A DNA stretch of 64,000 bases, taken from Arthrobacter sp. AFG7.2. GTDB taxonomy: Bacteria > Actinomycetota > Actinomycetes > Actinomycetales > Micrococcaceae. Below, one piece after another: positions 54,057-63,002 of this stretch. The notes below the pieces were generated by a model, which was not told the DNA's origin, did no database searches, and saw only the letters and a list, made by a program, of their open reading frames with translations. The stretch covers positions 62,001 through 126,000 of the forward strand of contig NZ_PJMB01000008.1 of assembly GCF_002892835.1 (NCBI RefSeq). The letters run 5' to 3'. The translations under genes were made by a program, and so were the position numbers. Each line of letters starts with the position of its first letter. The first letter of the stretch is position 1.

Positions 54057-55016
54057 CTACCCCCGGGGCCCGGGGCTGTAGTCAATGCCCCAATCAACAC
54101 TGAAGGATTTCCCCGGGACCAGCCAGTGCAGGCCGTCGCCTGAGTTGAAGGCGTTGGCCGGACCTGTCATGGGTTCAACGGCAACGGCCCGGACGCGCCC
54201 CGGGTACTGGGTGCTGACAAAGACGTGGACATACCGGCAGGCCTCGTCCTGCCACAGGCTTACCTGCCTCCCGTCCGGCGCTGAAAGCGTATGCCGCGCC
54301 CTGCCCTCCTCGTACGTCAGGTCCGTCAGGGCGACGTCAACGGTGATCCCGGCAATGTTCTGGCCTGACCGGAAGTCAGTATCCCCGTGCACCGGCGCGG
54401 AGCTGCGGGGAATCAGACGGTCATCAGCCACCAACCGGGTATCGGCAGCTACCGTCAGGACGAGTTCCTCAATGGGCGCGTCGCCGAGCCTGAGGTAAGG
54501 GTGGGCGCCCAGGACGAAGGGCGCCGGCTCTTTCCCGTCGTTCAGCAGGGTCTGGCGCACCGCAAGCCCAAGGTCATCGGTGAGCTGGTACTGCACCCGG
54601 TGCCGGAGCAGGAAAGGGTAGCCATGCTGCGGAAAGATGGTGGCCTCAAGGGTGACAGAGTGCTCCGACTCGTCCACCAGGGAATAGGCGGCGTTTCGGA
54701 GCAGTCCGTGGCTGGCGTTGTTCCTGGCGACCTCGGTGATATCCAGTTGCTGCTTTTTTCCGTTGAGGAACCATGTTCCGTTCTCGACCCGGTTGGCCCA
54801 GGGCGCGAGTGTTATGCCGGCAGCACCCGGTGCAATTTCATCATCGCCGTAGGTCTCCGTCAGGAGCATCCCTCCCCTGGTGAAGGAGCGCAGGCCTGCG
54901 GCAAGCTCTGTTACCACGGCCAGGGCGTCGCCCCGGCGGAGCTCATACTGCCTGCCTGTGGCATAACCCTGAAGGGTGGACCCGGCTGGGGATTCCTGGG
55001 CTGAACTGGAAGTCAT
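54057..55016 (-). CDS. galM: Aldose 1-epimerase family protein
   Basis: Mutarotase-type enzyme of 319 residues that interconverts sugar anomers and would feed beta-galactose to alpha for the kinase encoded next door. Catalytic-region motifs are NRVENGTWFLNGKKQQL, NASHGLLRNAAYSL with the catalytic His, VLGAHPYLRLG with the second His, and the C-terminal VAVEPMTGPANAFNSGDGL with the catalytic Glu. ATG 55016 has TACGGT seven bases upstream. Divergent from galT-galK, which gives the gene symbol its support. Confidence 0.88.
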   Translation of the reverse strand: MTSSSAQESPAGSTLQGYATGRQYELRRGDALAVVTELAAGLRSFTRGGMLLTETYGDDEIAPGAAGITLAPWANRVENGTWFLNGKKQQLDITEVARNNASHGLLRNAAYSLVDESEHSVTLEATIFPQHGYPFLLRHRVQYQLTDDLGLAVRQTLLNDGKEPAPFVLGAHPYLRLGDAPIEELVLTVAADTRLVADDRLIPRSSAPVHGDTDFRSGQNIAGITVDVALTDLTYEEGRARHTLSAPDGRQVSLWQDEACRYVHVFVSTQYPGRVRAVAVEPMTGPANAFNSGDGLHWLVPGKSFSVDWGIDYSPGPRG

Positions 55017-55023
55017 GAGCTTT

Positions 55024-55029
55024 ACCGTA
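55024..55029 (-). promoter_or_regulatory. Leaderless -10 element of galM
   Basis: TACGGT on the minus strand, seven bases before the galM ATG. The region 55030-55117 between galM and galT is unusually A/T-rich around 55071-55100 and should hold the galT promoter. Confidence 0.4.
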
Positions 55030-55117
55030 CCCCGGTCCTGCTCCCCGGGCACCAGTAAGCGGTGTGCGGTTTTGTTGTTAACTATTCTTTTTTGATCGAA
55101 TGTGCCAGACTTTTCCC

Positions 55118-56275
55118 ATGACAGGAATCACGAGCACCAGCCTTTCCGATGGCAGGGAGCTGATCTATTTCGACGACGCCGGGGCGCCAAAGTCCCGCAC
55201 CGCCGAGCTGACCACCGACCACCGGGGCCTTCCCCCGCGGGGAGAACCTGGGGAGGTCCGCTACGACGCGCTGACGGATGAGTGGGTGGCCGTGGCCGCA
55301 CACCGCCAGACCCGCACCCACCTCCCGCCGGCGGACCAGTGCCCCATCTGCCCCACCACCGCCGGCAATCCTTCCGAAATCCCTGCTGCAGACTACGACG
55401 TGGTGGTGTTTGAGAACCGGTTCCCGTCCCTCGGCCCTGCGCTGGGCCCGATACCGGATGAAACAACCTGGGGTACCAAGGGGCCCGCGTATGGCCGCTG
55501 CGAGGTGGTGGCGTTCACGCCCTCACACACCGGATCCTTCAGTGAACTGGGCGAAGTCCGCGCCCGCACCGTTATTGAAGCGTGGGCGCACCGCACGGAA
55601 GCCTTGAGCGCGCTCCCCGGCATCAAGCAGGTCTTCCCGTTCGAAAACCGCGGCGCGGACATCGGCGTAACGCTCCACCACCCTCACGGCCAGATCTACG
55701 CGTACCCCTACATCACGCCCCGCGCAGGAGTGGTTGGGGCGGCCGCCAGGAAGTTTTATGATGCGCAGGGCGGCCGGGATACGCTCACGGGTTCCCTGTT
55801 GCGCTCCGAGCGCGAAGACGGCAGCAGGATGGTCCTCGAGGGCGAAAACTTCAGCGCCTACGTCCCTTTTGCTGCCCGGTGGCCGCTGGAGATCCATCTG
55901 GTGCCGCACCGCCAGGTTCCGGACCTGGCGGCCCTGAGCGGCGAAGAGAAGGATGAACTGGCGTCCGTCTACCTCGACCTGCTCCAGCGGGTGGACGCCC
56001 TGTATCCCACGCCCACCCCGTATATCTCTGCCTGGCACCAGGCTCCCCTGGATCCTGTCCTGCGGCCCGCCGGCTACCTCCACCTCCAGCTGACCTCCCC
56101 GCGGCGGGCAGCCGATAAGCTCAAGTACCTGGCCGGGTCGGAGGCCGCCATGGGCGCTTTTATCAACGACACGACCCCGGAGAGCGTCGCCGAGCGCCTC
56201 CGCGCTGTCAGCCGTCCGTCTTCCGCCGCAATCCCCGCCGCCCTGGCGGCCATGCCCGAAGGAGCCCACGCTTGA
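55118..56275 (+). CDS. galT: Galactose-1-phosphate uridylyltransferase
   Basis: Swaps UMP between UDP-glucose and galactose-1-phosphate in the Leloir pathway. The 385 residues show the catalytic His in HHPHGQIYAYPYI, the zinc-site Cys pair CPICPTT with later His residues (HLVPHRQVPDL), and FENRGADIGVTLHHPH. ATG 55118 gives the usual start ITSTSLSDGRELIYFDD; ATG 55100 in the same frame would add six residues, and neither has a ribosome site. It overlaps galK by 4 bp. Confidence 0.94.
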   Translation: MTGITSTSLSDGRELIYFDDAGAPKSRTAELTTDHRGLPPRGEPGEVRYDALTDEWVAVAAHRQTRTHLPPADQCPICPTTAGNPSEIPAADYDVVVFENRFPSLGPALGPIPDETTWGTKGPAYGRCEVVAFTPSHTGSFSELGEVRARTVIEAWAHRTEALSALPGIKQVFPFENRGADIGVTLHHPHGQIYAYPYITPRAGVVGAAARKFYDAQGGRDTLTGSLLRSEREDGSRMVLEGENFSAYVPFAARWPLEIHLVPHRQVPDLAALSGEEKDELASVYLDLLQRVDALYPTPTPYISAWHQAPLDPVLRPAGYLHLQLTSPRRAADKLKYLAGSEAAMGAFINDTTPESVAERLRAVSRPSSAAIPAALAAMPEGAHA

Positions 56276-57459
56276 ACACCGCACACGACCCCCTGGCCAC
56301 CCGCGCACAGGCGGGGACAGAGGACCTGGCTGCCCGGTTCGCCAAGGAGTTTGGCGGGAACCCGGACGGTATCTGGCAGGCACCCGGACGGGTGAACCTC
56401 ATCGGTGAGCACACGGACTACAACGAGGGCTTCGTCCTTCCCTTCGCCATCGACCGTACAGCCCGCGTGGCCGTCAAAGTCCGCCCCGATGCCTCCGTAC
56501 GGCTGCTCTCCACCTTTGGGGACCAGGGCGTCGTGACCGCCACCCTTGGCTCCCTGCGGCCGGGATCCGCCAAAGGCTGGACCAAGTACCCGCTCGGCGT
56601 GATGTGGGCCCTCAGGGAGCGCGGGATCGACGTTCCGGGCATGGACCTGCTGCTCGACTCAAACGTTCCCCTGGGAGCGGGCCTCTCTTCATCCCATGCC
56701 ATTGAATGCGCCGTCATTTCGGCGCTGAACGACCTCACCGGGGCGGGGCTCGAAGCAGAGGAAATGGTGCTGGCAACCCAGCGCGCGGAAAATGACTTCG
56801 TCGGCGCTCCCACAGGGATCATGGACCAGTCCGCCTCGCTCCGGGGCTCGGAAGGCCATGCGGTCTTCCTGGACTGCCGTGACCAAAACGTCCGCCTGGT
56901 TCCGTTCGAGACGCGCCCGGCGGATCTTGTGATGCTGGTGATCGATACAAAGGTCTCGCACTCGCACGCCGACGGCGGTTACGCTTCGCGGCGTGCATCC
57001 TGCGAGCTGGGCGCCGAGGTAATGGGAGTCAAGGCGCTTCGCGACGTCCAGGTGGGCGACCTGGCGGAAGCCGCCGGCCTCCTGGACGAGGTCACCTTCA
57101 GGCGCGTCAGGCATGTGGTCACCGAAAACGACCGCGTGCTCCAGACCGTGGAGCTCCTGGCCGGTGAGGGACCTGCCGCGATTGGTCCCCTGCTGGACGC
57201 CAGCCATGCCTCCATGCGCGATGACTTCGAGATCTCATGCCCTGAGCTGGACCTGGCAGTCGAAACCTCCCGCGCCAGCGGTGCTATCGGTGCCCGAATG
57301 ACCGGTGGCGGTTTTGGCGGTGCAGCCATAGCGCTGACGCCGGTGGGCTTGGAGCAGGCGGTGCGTGACGCCGTCGTCAAGGCCTTCGCAGACGCGGGCT
57401 ACAAGGTGCCGGACATCTTCACGGTGTCTCCTGCGGCAGGAGCCCGGCGGATCGCTTAG
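56272..57459 (+). CDS. galK: Galactokinase
   Basis: Phosphorylates galactose to galactose-1-phosphate with ATP. This GHMP kinase has 395 residues: the galactose-binding signature APGRVNLIGEHTDYNEGFVLP near residue 38 (read in parts), the ATP loop VPLGAGLSSSHAIECA, and the C-terminal GARMTGGGFGGAAIAL. The start is TTG at 56272, overlapping the galT stop (TTGA), so the pair is translationally coupled. The order galT-galK matches other actinobacterial gal operons. Confidence 0.95.
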   Translation: MNTAHDPLATRAQAGTEDLAARFAKEFGGNPDGIWQAPGRVNLIGEHTDYNEGFVLPFAIDRTARVAVKVRPDASVRLLSTFGDQGVVTATLGSLRPGSAKGWTKYPLGVMWALRERGIDVPGMDLLLDSNVPLGAGLSSSHAIECAVISALNDLTGAGLEAEEMVLATQRAENDFVGAPTGIMDQSASLRGSEGHAVFLDCRDQNVRLVPFETRPADLVMLVIDTKVSHSHADGGYASRRASCELGAEVMGVKALRDVQVGDLAEAAGLLDEVTFRRVRHVVTENDRVLQTVELLAGEGPAAIGPLLDASHASMRDDFEISCPELDLAVETSRASGAIGARMTGGGFGGAAIALTPVGLEQAVRDAVVKAFADAGYKVPDIFTVSPAAGARRIA

Positions 57460-57476
57460 CGGCTTCCGGAACTGCT

Positions 57477-57524
57477 CTTAACAGCTGAGGGCCCCACCGT
57501 GCGGTGGGGCCCTCAGCCGTTAAG
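57477..57524. terminator. Bidirectional terminator, galK / Bax-inhibitor gene
   Basis: CTGAGGGCCCCACC (57485-57498) pairs with 57503-57516 around GTGC, and outer CTTAAC/GTTAAG (57477-57482, 57519-57524) extends the stem. It separates two converging genes. Confidence 0.85.
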
Positions 57525-57554
57525 AAAGGCTCGACGGCGGGAGCCGCCGGGGTG

Positions 57555-58454
57555 TTACTCGTCCCCGCGCAGAATGGCCAGCAGGCGGATGATTTCCACG
57601 TAGAGCCATACCAGCGTCACCGTCAGGCCGAAGGCGGCCGTCCAGGAGAAGCGCTGCGGAGCACCGCTGCGGACGCCCGCCTCGATGCTGGTGAAGTCCA
57701 TGACCAGCGAGAAGGCCGCGAGGCCGATGGCCAGGATGCCGATAACGACGCCGATGATGCCGCTTCGCAGTCCGAACGGTTCCGTGGTCAGGCCCGTCAC
57801 CATCATGATGAGGTTCACCACGGAGAACAATGCGTAGCCAACCATGGCGATCATGAAGAACTTCATGGCCTTTGGCGTGGCGCGTACCTTGCCGCTCTTG
57901 AAAAGGAGGAGCGTCACGGTGAAGACGGACAACGTGCCGAGGACAGCCTGAAGCCCCACTCCCGGGTACATGGTGTCCAGGACCCGGGTAAGTCCACCGA
58001 GGAAGAGGCCTTCAAGGCCTGCATAGGCAAGAATCAGCGCCGGCGACGGCTGCTTCTTGAAGGTGTTCACGAGCGCCAGCACGAAGCCGCCCAGTGCGCC
58101 CACGATCATGAGGAGCGAAGCGAGGCCCATGCTGACGAACATGGTGACGGCGGCACCGACGAGCAGCACTCCGAGGCAGGCCGCGGTCTTGACGATGACG
58201 TCGTCGAACGTCATCCGGCCGGTGTCAGCCGGGCCGGCAGCAGGCTGGTTGTACATCTGCTGCAGCTGTTCGTTGGTCATATTCTGCGGCTGGCCGTAGG
58301 CCTGCTGGCCATACGGCGCCTGTCCGTACGGCTGCTGGCCGTAGGGGGCCTGGCCGTACGCCTGCTGTCCGTAGGGAGCCTGCGGAACAGGCGGTGCCTG
58401 GGTGGCTCCACGGAAGCTCTTTCCGTTGAAGATCGGGTTGCCGCCAAGTGCCAT
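57555..58454 (-). CDS. Bax inhibitor-1/YccA family membrane protein with PYGQ repeats
   Basis: Membrane protein of 299 residues of the TMBIM/YccA family, members of which are calcium-leak channels or FtsH modulators. The first 85 residues are cytoplasmic and low in complexity, with tandem APYGQQ/AYGQ-type repeats rich in Tyr, Gln and Gly. They are followed by seven helices (MTFDDVIVKTAACLGVLLVG first, and GLLLF-like FKSGKVRATPKAMKFF loops). GGAGGAAT precedes the ATG; the longer frame to 58514 is rejected. The Tyr/Gln repeats suggest a self-associating tail, an inference. Confidence 0.88.
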   Translation of the reverse strand: MALGGNPIFNGKSFRGATQAPPVPQAPYGQQAYGQAPYGQQPYGQAPYGQQAYGQPQNMTNEQLQQMYNQPAAGPADTGRMTFDDVIVKTAACLGVLLVGAAVTMFVSMGLASLLMIVGALGGFVLALVNTFKKQPSPALILAYAGLEGLFLGGLTRVLDTMYPGVGLQAVLGTLSVFTVTLLLFKSGKVRATPKAMKFFMIAMVGYALFSVVNLIMMVTGLTTEPFGLRSGIIGVVIGILAIGLAAFSLVMDFTSIEAGVRSGAPQRFSWTAAFGLTVTLVWLYVEIIRLLAILRGDE

Positions 58455-58637
58455 TACGGGATTCCTCCATAGGGATGTGTTGTGAACCTTAAGGTTTACG
58501 CTACCAATTCTCACGTAATTGCACCCGCAAAAGTTCCCTGCCGGATCAGGAGCGCGGAGTTGTTATCCGATCGCTACCAACAGCACTTGAACCTCGTCAT
58601 ATCCCGCTACTTCCGCGCTGTAGCATAAGCCAAGCAG

Positions 58638-58659
58638 GGTGACGGAACTCACATATGTG
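58638..58659. promoter_or_regulatory. CRP-like half-sites and CACATATGTG palindrome ahead of livH
   Basis: GGTGA-cggaac-TCACA (58638-58653) keeps the GTGA-N6-TCAC frame of a cAMP-receptor site but lacks the central TA. The perfect palindrome CACATATGTG (58650-58659) overlaps its right half. Both lie 98-119 bases before the livH start. The rest of the 58455-58756 gap shows a weak TAGCAT (58621-58626) and no gene. Confidence 0.4.
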
Positions 58660-58756
58660 GTGGTGCCGGGCCTGAGGGCATCGTTCCATCCCTGCATCCG
58701 TTCGCAGCGGCTGCAATGGCGCAGCCGAGACCACCCCCAAGTGGAGGTTTTTCAAT

Positions 58757-60097
58757 TTGAGAAGTACACCGCAAGGCCCGCCGGCTGGAAGACGTCGAGG
58801 GTTGCTGAGAGTACTGGGAGCCATCAGCGCTTCCATCCTGGCGATCCTCCTCGTGGCCGCACCGGCATCCCAGGCCACTTCCCCGTCACCGACACCATCC
58901 CCGTCGAACCAAACCTTCCAAAACAACATCAGCGGATTCCTCCGTGATGACACCCGCGCACCCCTGGCAGGCGTGACCATCACGGCCACAAAGGACGACT
59001 TCACCGGTACCGCCACGTCGTCCGCGAACGGAGCCTGGAGCATCGGAGTGCCGGAGCAAGGCACCTACACCGTGGAACTGGACGAAGACACCCTGCCGGA
59101 AGGCATCGCCCTGGCAGAGGGCCAGGAAAATCCCCGCGACGTCACCTTCAGCCAGACGTCAAACCTGTCCGTCATCTTCGCCTTCGGCAAGGGCATCGTG
59201 GTGCAGCAGCAGGACTTCGGGCAAAACCTGCTCAACCGGCTCGTGGCGGGGTTGAGCTTCGGCCTTCTGCTTGCCCTCGCCTCCGTAGGATTGTCCCTCA
59301 TCTTCGGCACCACCGGGCTCACCAACTTCGCCCACGGTGAGATGGTGACACTGGGCGCAGTGCTGGTATTCGCATTCAATGCCCTGGGCCTTCCGTTCTG
59401 GCTTGCCGTTCTTCTGGCACTGCTGGGCGGCGGACTCTTCGGGTACGCCCAGGACAGAGGGTTGTGGCGGCCGCTGCGCCGCCGCGGCACCGGCCTTGTA
59501 CCCATGATGATTGTCAGCATCGGCCTTGCACTGGCTGTCCGCTACGTCATCCAGTTCTACTTCGGCGGCGCCACCCAGCAACTGCCGTTCGCACAGAGCC
59601 CCGAAATCCAGCTCGGACCGGTCTCCATTTCGCCGAACAACCTCTGGTCCCTGGGGATCAGTGCAGTGGTGATCGCCCTGATCGGCATCGTGCTGCTCAA
59701 GACCAGGCTGGGCAAGGCAACCCGCGCGGTGGCGGACAACCCCGCCCTCGCAGCAGCCTCCGGCATTGACGTGGACTCGGTGATCCGGATTGTCTGGATC
59801 ACCGGCGGCATGCTCGCCTCCCTGGGCGGCATCCTGTGGGCCTACTACCGTCCGGGCGTTACTTTCGACATGGGCTCCGCCATTCTCCTGCTCATCTTCG
59901 CCGGCGTCACCCTGGGCGGACTCGGAACAGTCTTCGGGGCCCTGATCGGCTCCATCATCGTGGGTATCTTCGTGGAGCTGACCACAGTGTTCGGCCTCGC
60001 CGCGGACCTTAAGTACGTGGGCGCCCTGTTCATCATGATCGTTGTCCTTCTGTTCCGGCCCCAGGGGATCCTGGGCCGGCGCGAGCGCGTGGGTTAG
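58757..60097 (+). CDS. livH: Branched-chain amino acid ABC permease LivH with exported N-terminal domain
   Basis: Permease subunit of a Liv-type importer, 446 residues against about 290-310 usually. Residues 1-40 look like a signal peptide (basic start, LLRVLGAISASILAILLVAAP, then SQATS). Residues about 47-135 form a carboxypeptidase-regulatory-like beta domain (SGFLRDDTRAPLAGVTITATKD and GAWSIGVPEQGTYTVELDE read in parts), and the LivH helices fill about 155-440, with GTTGLTNFAHGEMVTLGAVL and the C-terminal RPQGILGRRERVG. The TTG start has GGAGG eight bases upstream. First of four coupled liv genes. Confidence 0.93.
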   Translation: MRSTPQGPPAGRRRGLLRVLGAISASILAILLVAAPASQATSPSPTPSPSNQTFQNNISGFLRDDTRAPLAGVTITATKDDFTGTATSSANGAWSIGVPEQGTYTVELDEDTLPEGIALAEGQENPRDVTFSQTSNLSVIFAFGKGIVVQQQDFGQNLLNRLVAGLSFGLLLALASVGLSLIFGTTGLTNFAHGEMVTLGAVLVFAFNALGLPFWLAVLLALLGGGLFGYAQDRGLWRPLRRRGTGLVPMMIVSIGLALAVRYVIQFYFGGATQQLPFAQSPEIQLGPVSISPNNLWSLGISAVVIALIGIVLLKTRLGKATRAVADNPALAAASGIDVDSVIRIVWITGGMLASLGGILWAYYRPGVTFDMGSAILLLIFAGVTLGGLGTVFGALIGSIIVGIFVELTTVFGLAADLKYVGALFIMIVVLLFRPQGILGRRERVG

Positions 60098-60106
60098 GAG
60101 ACAGCC

Positions 60107-61075
60107 ATGGACTTTGGATTCATTCTTGCCAGCGCTGCCAGTGAGATTTTCAGCCCGACCACGGCAGCGTATGCCCTGGCCGCGCTCGGCCTTGCCGTGC
60201 ACTTCGGTTACTCCGGCCTGCTGAACTTCGGGCAGGCCGGCTTCATGGCGGTGGGAGCCTACGGCTTCGCCATCTCCACCCTCAGCTTCGGCGTGCCCTT
60301 CTTCGTGGGACTGCTGATAGCCATCATTGCCTCGTCAATTTTTGCCCTGTTGCTTGGCATTCCCACCTTGCGGCTGCGGGCGGACTACCTTGCCATCGTG
60401 ACCATCGCTGCAGCGGAAATCGTCCGTTACATCGTGACCACCAACCAGCTCACCGCCGTGACCGGATCCGCGAACGGCCTGGCAGCCTTCGAGGGCGGGT
60501 TCTACAGCATGAACCCCTTCCCTGAAGGCTCCTACTTCGGCATGAACAACCGCGACTTCTTCATCCGGGTGGTGGGCTGGGCGCTGGTGGCGGTCTGCTG
60601 CACCCTGGTATGGCTGCTGATGCGCAGCCCGTGGGGACGTGTCCTCAAGGGCATCCGCGAGGACGAGAACGCAGTCCGTTCCCTGGGTAAGAACGTCTAC
60701 GCCTACAAGATGCAGGCGCTGATCATCGGTGGTGTCCTCGGAGCACTCGCCGGTATGATCTTCACCCTCCCCCGGGGTGCGGTCCAGCCGGCGAACTACG
60801 GTACCGAACTGACGTTCTTCCTCTATACCTGCCTCCTGCTGGGCGGCCTGGGAACCGTGCTGGGGCCGGTGATCGGCGCCATGATCTTCTGGGTTGTGCT
60901 GTCACTGACCCAGGGCATCCTGTACGGCCTGATCGAGTCAGGTGCCGTCACCTGGCTGAACACGGTCCAGGCCGGGCAGCTGCGGTACATCCTGGTTGGC
61001 GTCGCCCTGATGCTGTTGATGATTTTCAGGCCCCAGGGCGTCTTCGGAAACAAGAAGGAGCTGGCGTTCGCATGA
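60107..61075 (+). CDS. livM: Branched-chain amino acid ABC permease LivM
   Basis: Second permease subunit, 322 residues with about nine helices. The family's conserved stretches are present: ALAALGLAVHFGYSGLLNFGQ, IPTLRLRADYLAIVTIAAAEIVR read in parts, the EAA-like loop GRVLKGIREDENAVRSLGKNV, and FRPQGVFGNKKE. Its ATG has GGAGAC upstream, nine bases after livH. Its stop overlaps the livG start by 4 bp. Confidence 0.95.
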   Translation: MDFGFILASAASEIFSPTTAAYALAALGLAVHFGYSGLLNFGQAGFMAVGAYGFAISTLSFGVPFFVGLLIAIIASSIFALLLGIPTLRLRADYLAIVTIAAAEIVRYIVTTNQLTAVTGSANGLAAFEGGFYSMNPFPEGSYFGMNNRDFFIRVVGWALVAVCCTLVWLLMRSPWGRVLKGIREDENAVRSLGKNVYAYKMQALIIGGVLGALAGMIFTLPRGAVQPANYGTELTFFLYTCLLLGGLGTVLGPVIGAMIFWVVLSLTQGILYGLIESGAVTWLNTVQAGQLRYILVGVALMLLMIFRPQGVFGNKKELAFA

Positions 61076-62163
61076 GCATGCACAGCGAAGAAACCACACC
61101 TGCCGGGCCCGGCGGGCTGGATTACATGACGGACACCCGTCCCATCGCGGCAGGTGAGGCCGGACCCGGCTGTAAGAAGCGGGATCCCATCGTGGTGGCG
61201 GAGAACGTCACGCGGAGCTTTGGCGGAATTAACGCCGTCGACGTGAACTACCTCGAAATCCCCCGTCACAAGATCACCGCGCTGATCGGCCCCAACGGCG
61301 CCGGCAAGACAACTCTCTTCAACCTCCTGACCGGCTTTGATACACCCAATACCGGCAAGTGGCAGTTCGAAGGCAAGAGCCTCGCCGGAGTGTCTCCCTA
61401 CAAGGTGGCGCGGATGGGCATGGTGCGCACCTTCCAGCTCACCAAGGTGATGGGCAAGCTGACCGTTATGGAAAACATGCGGCTTGGTGCCGCAAACCAG
61501 CCCGGCGAGCGGCTGTCCAAGGCGCTGTTCAAGGGCATGTGGGGCGGCCGGGAGAAACAGATCACCAACGAGGCCAACGTCCTGCTGGAGAAGTTCAAGC
61601 TCGACGCCAAGAAGGACGACTATGCGGCATCGCTCTCGGGAGGGCAGCGCAAGCTCCTGGAAATGGCGCGGTCCCTCATGGTGCGGCCCAAGCTCGTGAT
61701 GCTCGACGAACCCATGGCCGGAGTCAACCCGGCCCTGACGCAGTCGCTGCTGGACCACATCAAGAATCTCAAAGCGGAAGGCATGACGGTCCTGTTCGTT
61801 GAACACGACATGCACATGGTCCGGCACATTGCCGACTGGGTGGTGGTCATGGCCGAGGGCAAAGTGGTGGCTGAGGGTCCCCCGAATGAGGTCATGAAGA
61901 ACCCTGCCGTCATCGACGCCTATCTTGGCGCCCACCACGACGTGGACCTCGGCGACTCCGAGGGCCTCAAGGAACTCGCAGCCGAACTCGAGGCTGACGA
62001 GGAATCGATCGTCGGCACCGAAAATGCCGGGATCATCTCGCTGGACGTTGTGGCCGCGGAGGCTGAGCAGAAGCGCCGGGACGGGGAACAGTCCGGCAGT
62101 GACAGGCCGCGGGGCCGCCATGGAAGCACGGACACAGGCAGCACAGAGAAGGACGCCCAATGA
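61072..62163 (+). CDS. livG: Branched-chain amino acid ABC ATPase LivG, with charged C-terminal tail
   Basis: ATP-binding subunit of 363 residues, against about 255 in the usual LivG. The core (about 40-285) has Walker A LIGPNGAGKTTLFNLLTGF, the signature YAASLSGGQRKLLEMAR and Walker B PKLVMLDEPMAGVNP. The last 75 residues are an acidic then basic tail (AELEADEESIVGTENAG, ending in Ser/Asp/Gly-rich sequence), and the first 38 residues are also an addition. Overlaps livM and livF by 4 bp each. Confidence 0.95.
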   Translation: MSMHSEETTPAGPGGLDYMTDTRPIAAGEAGPGCKKRDPIVVAENVTRSFGGINAVDVNYLEIPRHKITALIGPNGAGKTTLFNLLTGFDTPNTGKWQFEGKSLAGVSPYKVARMGMVRTFQLTKVMGKLTVMENMRLGAANQPGERLSKALFKGMWGGREKQITNEANVLLEKFKLDAKKDDYAASLSGGQRKLLEMARSLMVRPKLVMLDEPMAGVNPALTQSLLDHIKNLKAEGMTVLFVEHDMHMVRHIADWVVVMAEGKVVAEGPPNEVMKNPAVIDAYLGAHHDVDLGDSEGLKELAAELEADEESIVGTENAGIISLDVVAAEAEQKRRDGEQSGSDRPRGRHGSTDTGSTEKDAQ

Positions 62164-62933
62164 GCAGCACCAGCGCGGCACCGGCCGCACAGCCCGTGAG
62201 CGACAGCGGGTCCGTCGTCAAGGTCACCGACCTTGTCGCGGGCTACCTTCCCGGGGTGAATATCCTGAACGGCTGCAGCATCGAGGCCAGAAAAGGTGAG
62301 CTGATCGGGATCATCGGCCCCAATGGAGCCGGCAAGTCGACGCTCCTGAAAGCCATGTTTGGCCTCGTGAAGGTCCATTCCGGCACTGTGGTGGTGCGCG
62401 GCCAGGACATCACCGGGTTGAAGGCGAACAAGCTGGTCAGCCGCGGAGTAGGGTTCGTCCCGCAGACAAACAATGTGTTTGCCACCCTGACCATTGAGGA
62501 AAACCTGCAGATGGGCATGTTCCAGCGGCCCAAGGACTTCGCCGAACGGTTCGAGTTTGTGACCGGCCTGTTCCCTGAACTGGGCAAGCGCCGGGCACAA
62601 CGGGCCGGTTCACTCTCCGGCGGTGAACGCCAGATGGTGGCAATGGGCCGTGCGCTGATGATGGATCCTGCCGTGCTGCTCCTGGATGAGCCTTCTGCCG
62701 GCCTCTCCCCCGTGAAGCAGGACGAGACCTTCCTGCGCGTCCACGAGATCAACCGCGCAGGCGTGTCGGTCATCATGGTGGAACAGAACGCCCGGCGCTG
62801 CCTGCAGATCTGTGACCGCGCCTACGTCCTGGACCAGGGCCGGGATGCCTACACCGGTACCGGACGGGAGCTCATGAAGGACCCCAAGGTCATCCAGCTC
62901 TACCTCGGCACCCTGGCCGACACCGTGGAGTAG
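62160..62933 (+). CDS. livF: Branched-chain amino acid ABC ATPase LivF
   Basis: Second ATPase of the importer, 257 residues. It shows IIGPNGAGKSTLLKAMFGLV, GVGFVPQTNNVFATLTIEENL, the signature GSLSGGERQMVAMGRAL and Walker B AVLLLDEPSAGLSP. Its start overlaps the livG stop (ATGA). A strong hairpin follows, separating it from the converging substrate-binding protein gene. Confidence 0.96.
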   Translation: MSSTSAAPAAQPVSDSGSVVKVTDLVAGYLPGVNILNGCSIEARKGELIGIIGPNGAGKSTLLKAMFGLVKVHSGTVVVRGQDITGLKANKLVSRGVGFVPQTNNVFATLTIEENLQMGMFQRPKDFAERFEFVTGLFPELGKRRAQRAGSLSGGERQMVAMGRALMMDPAVLLLDEPSAGLSPVKQDETFLRVHEINRAGVSVIMVEQNARRCLQICDRAYVLDQGRDAYTGTGRELMKDPKVIQLYLGTLADTVE

Positions 62934-62951
62934 GCCCAGCCACTACACAAG

Positions 62952-62981
62952 GAAGCCCCCGTCCTGCTGGACGGGGGCTTC
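62952..62981. terminator. Bidirectional terminator, livF / substrate-binding protein
   Basis: GAAGCCCCCGTCC (62952-62964) pairs with GGACGGGGGCTTC (62969-62981) around TGCT and is followed by TTTGG. Confidence 0.85.
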
Positions 62982-63002
62982 TTTGGTGTTCAGGAAGGTT
63001 TC

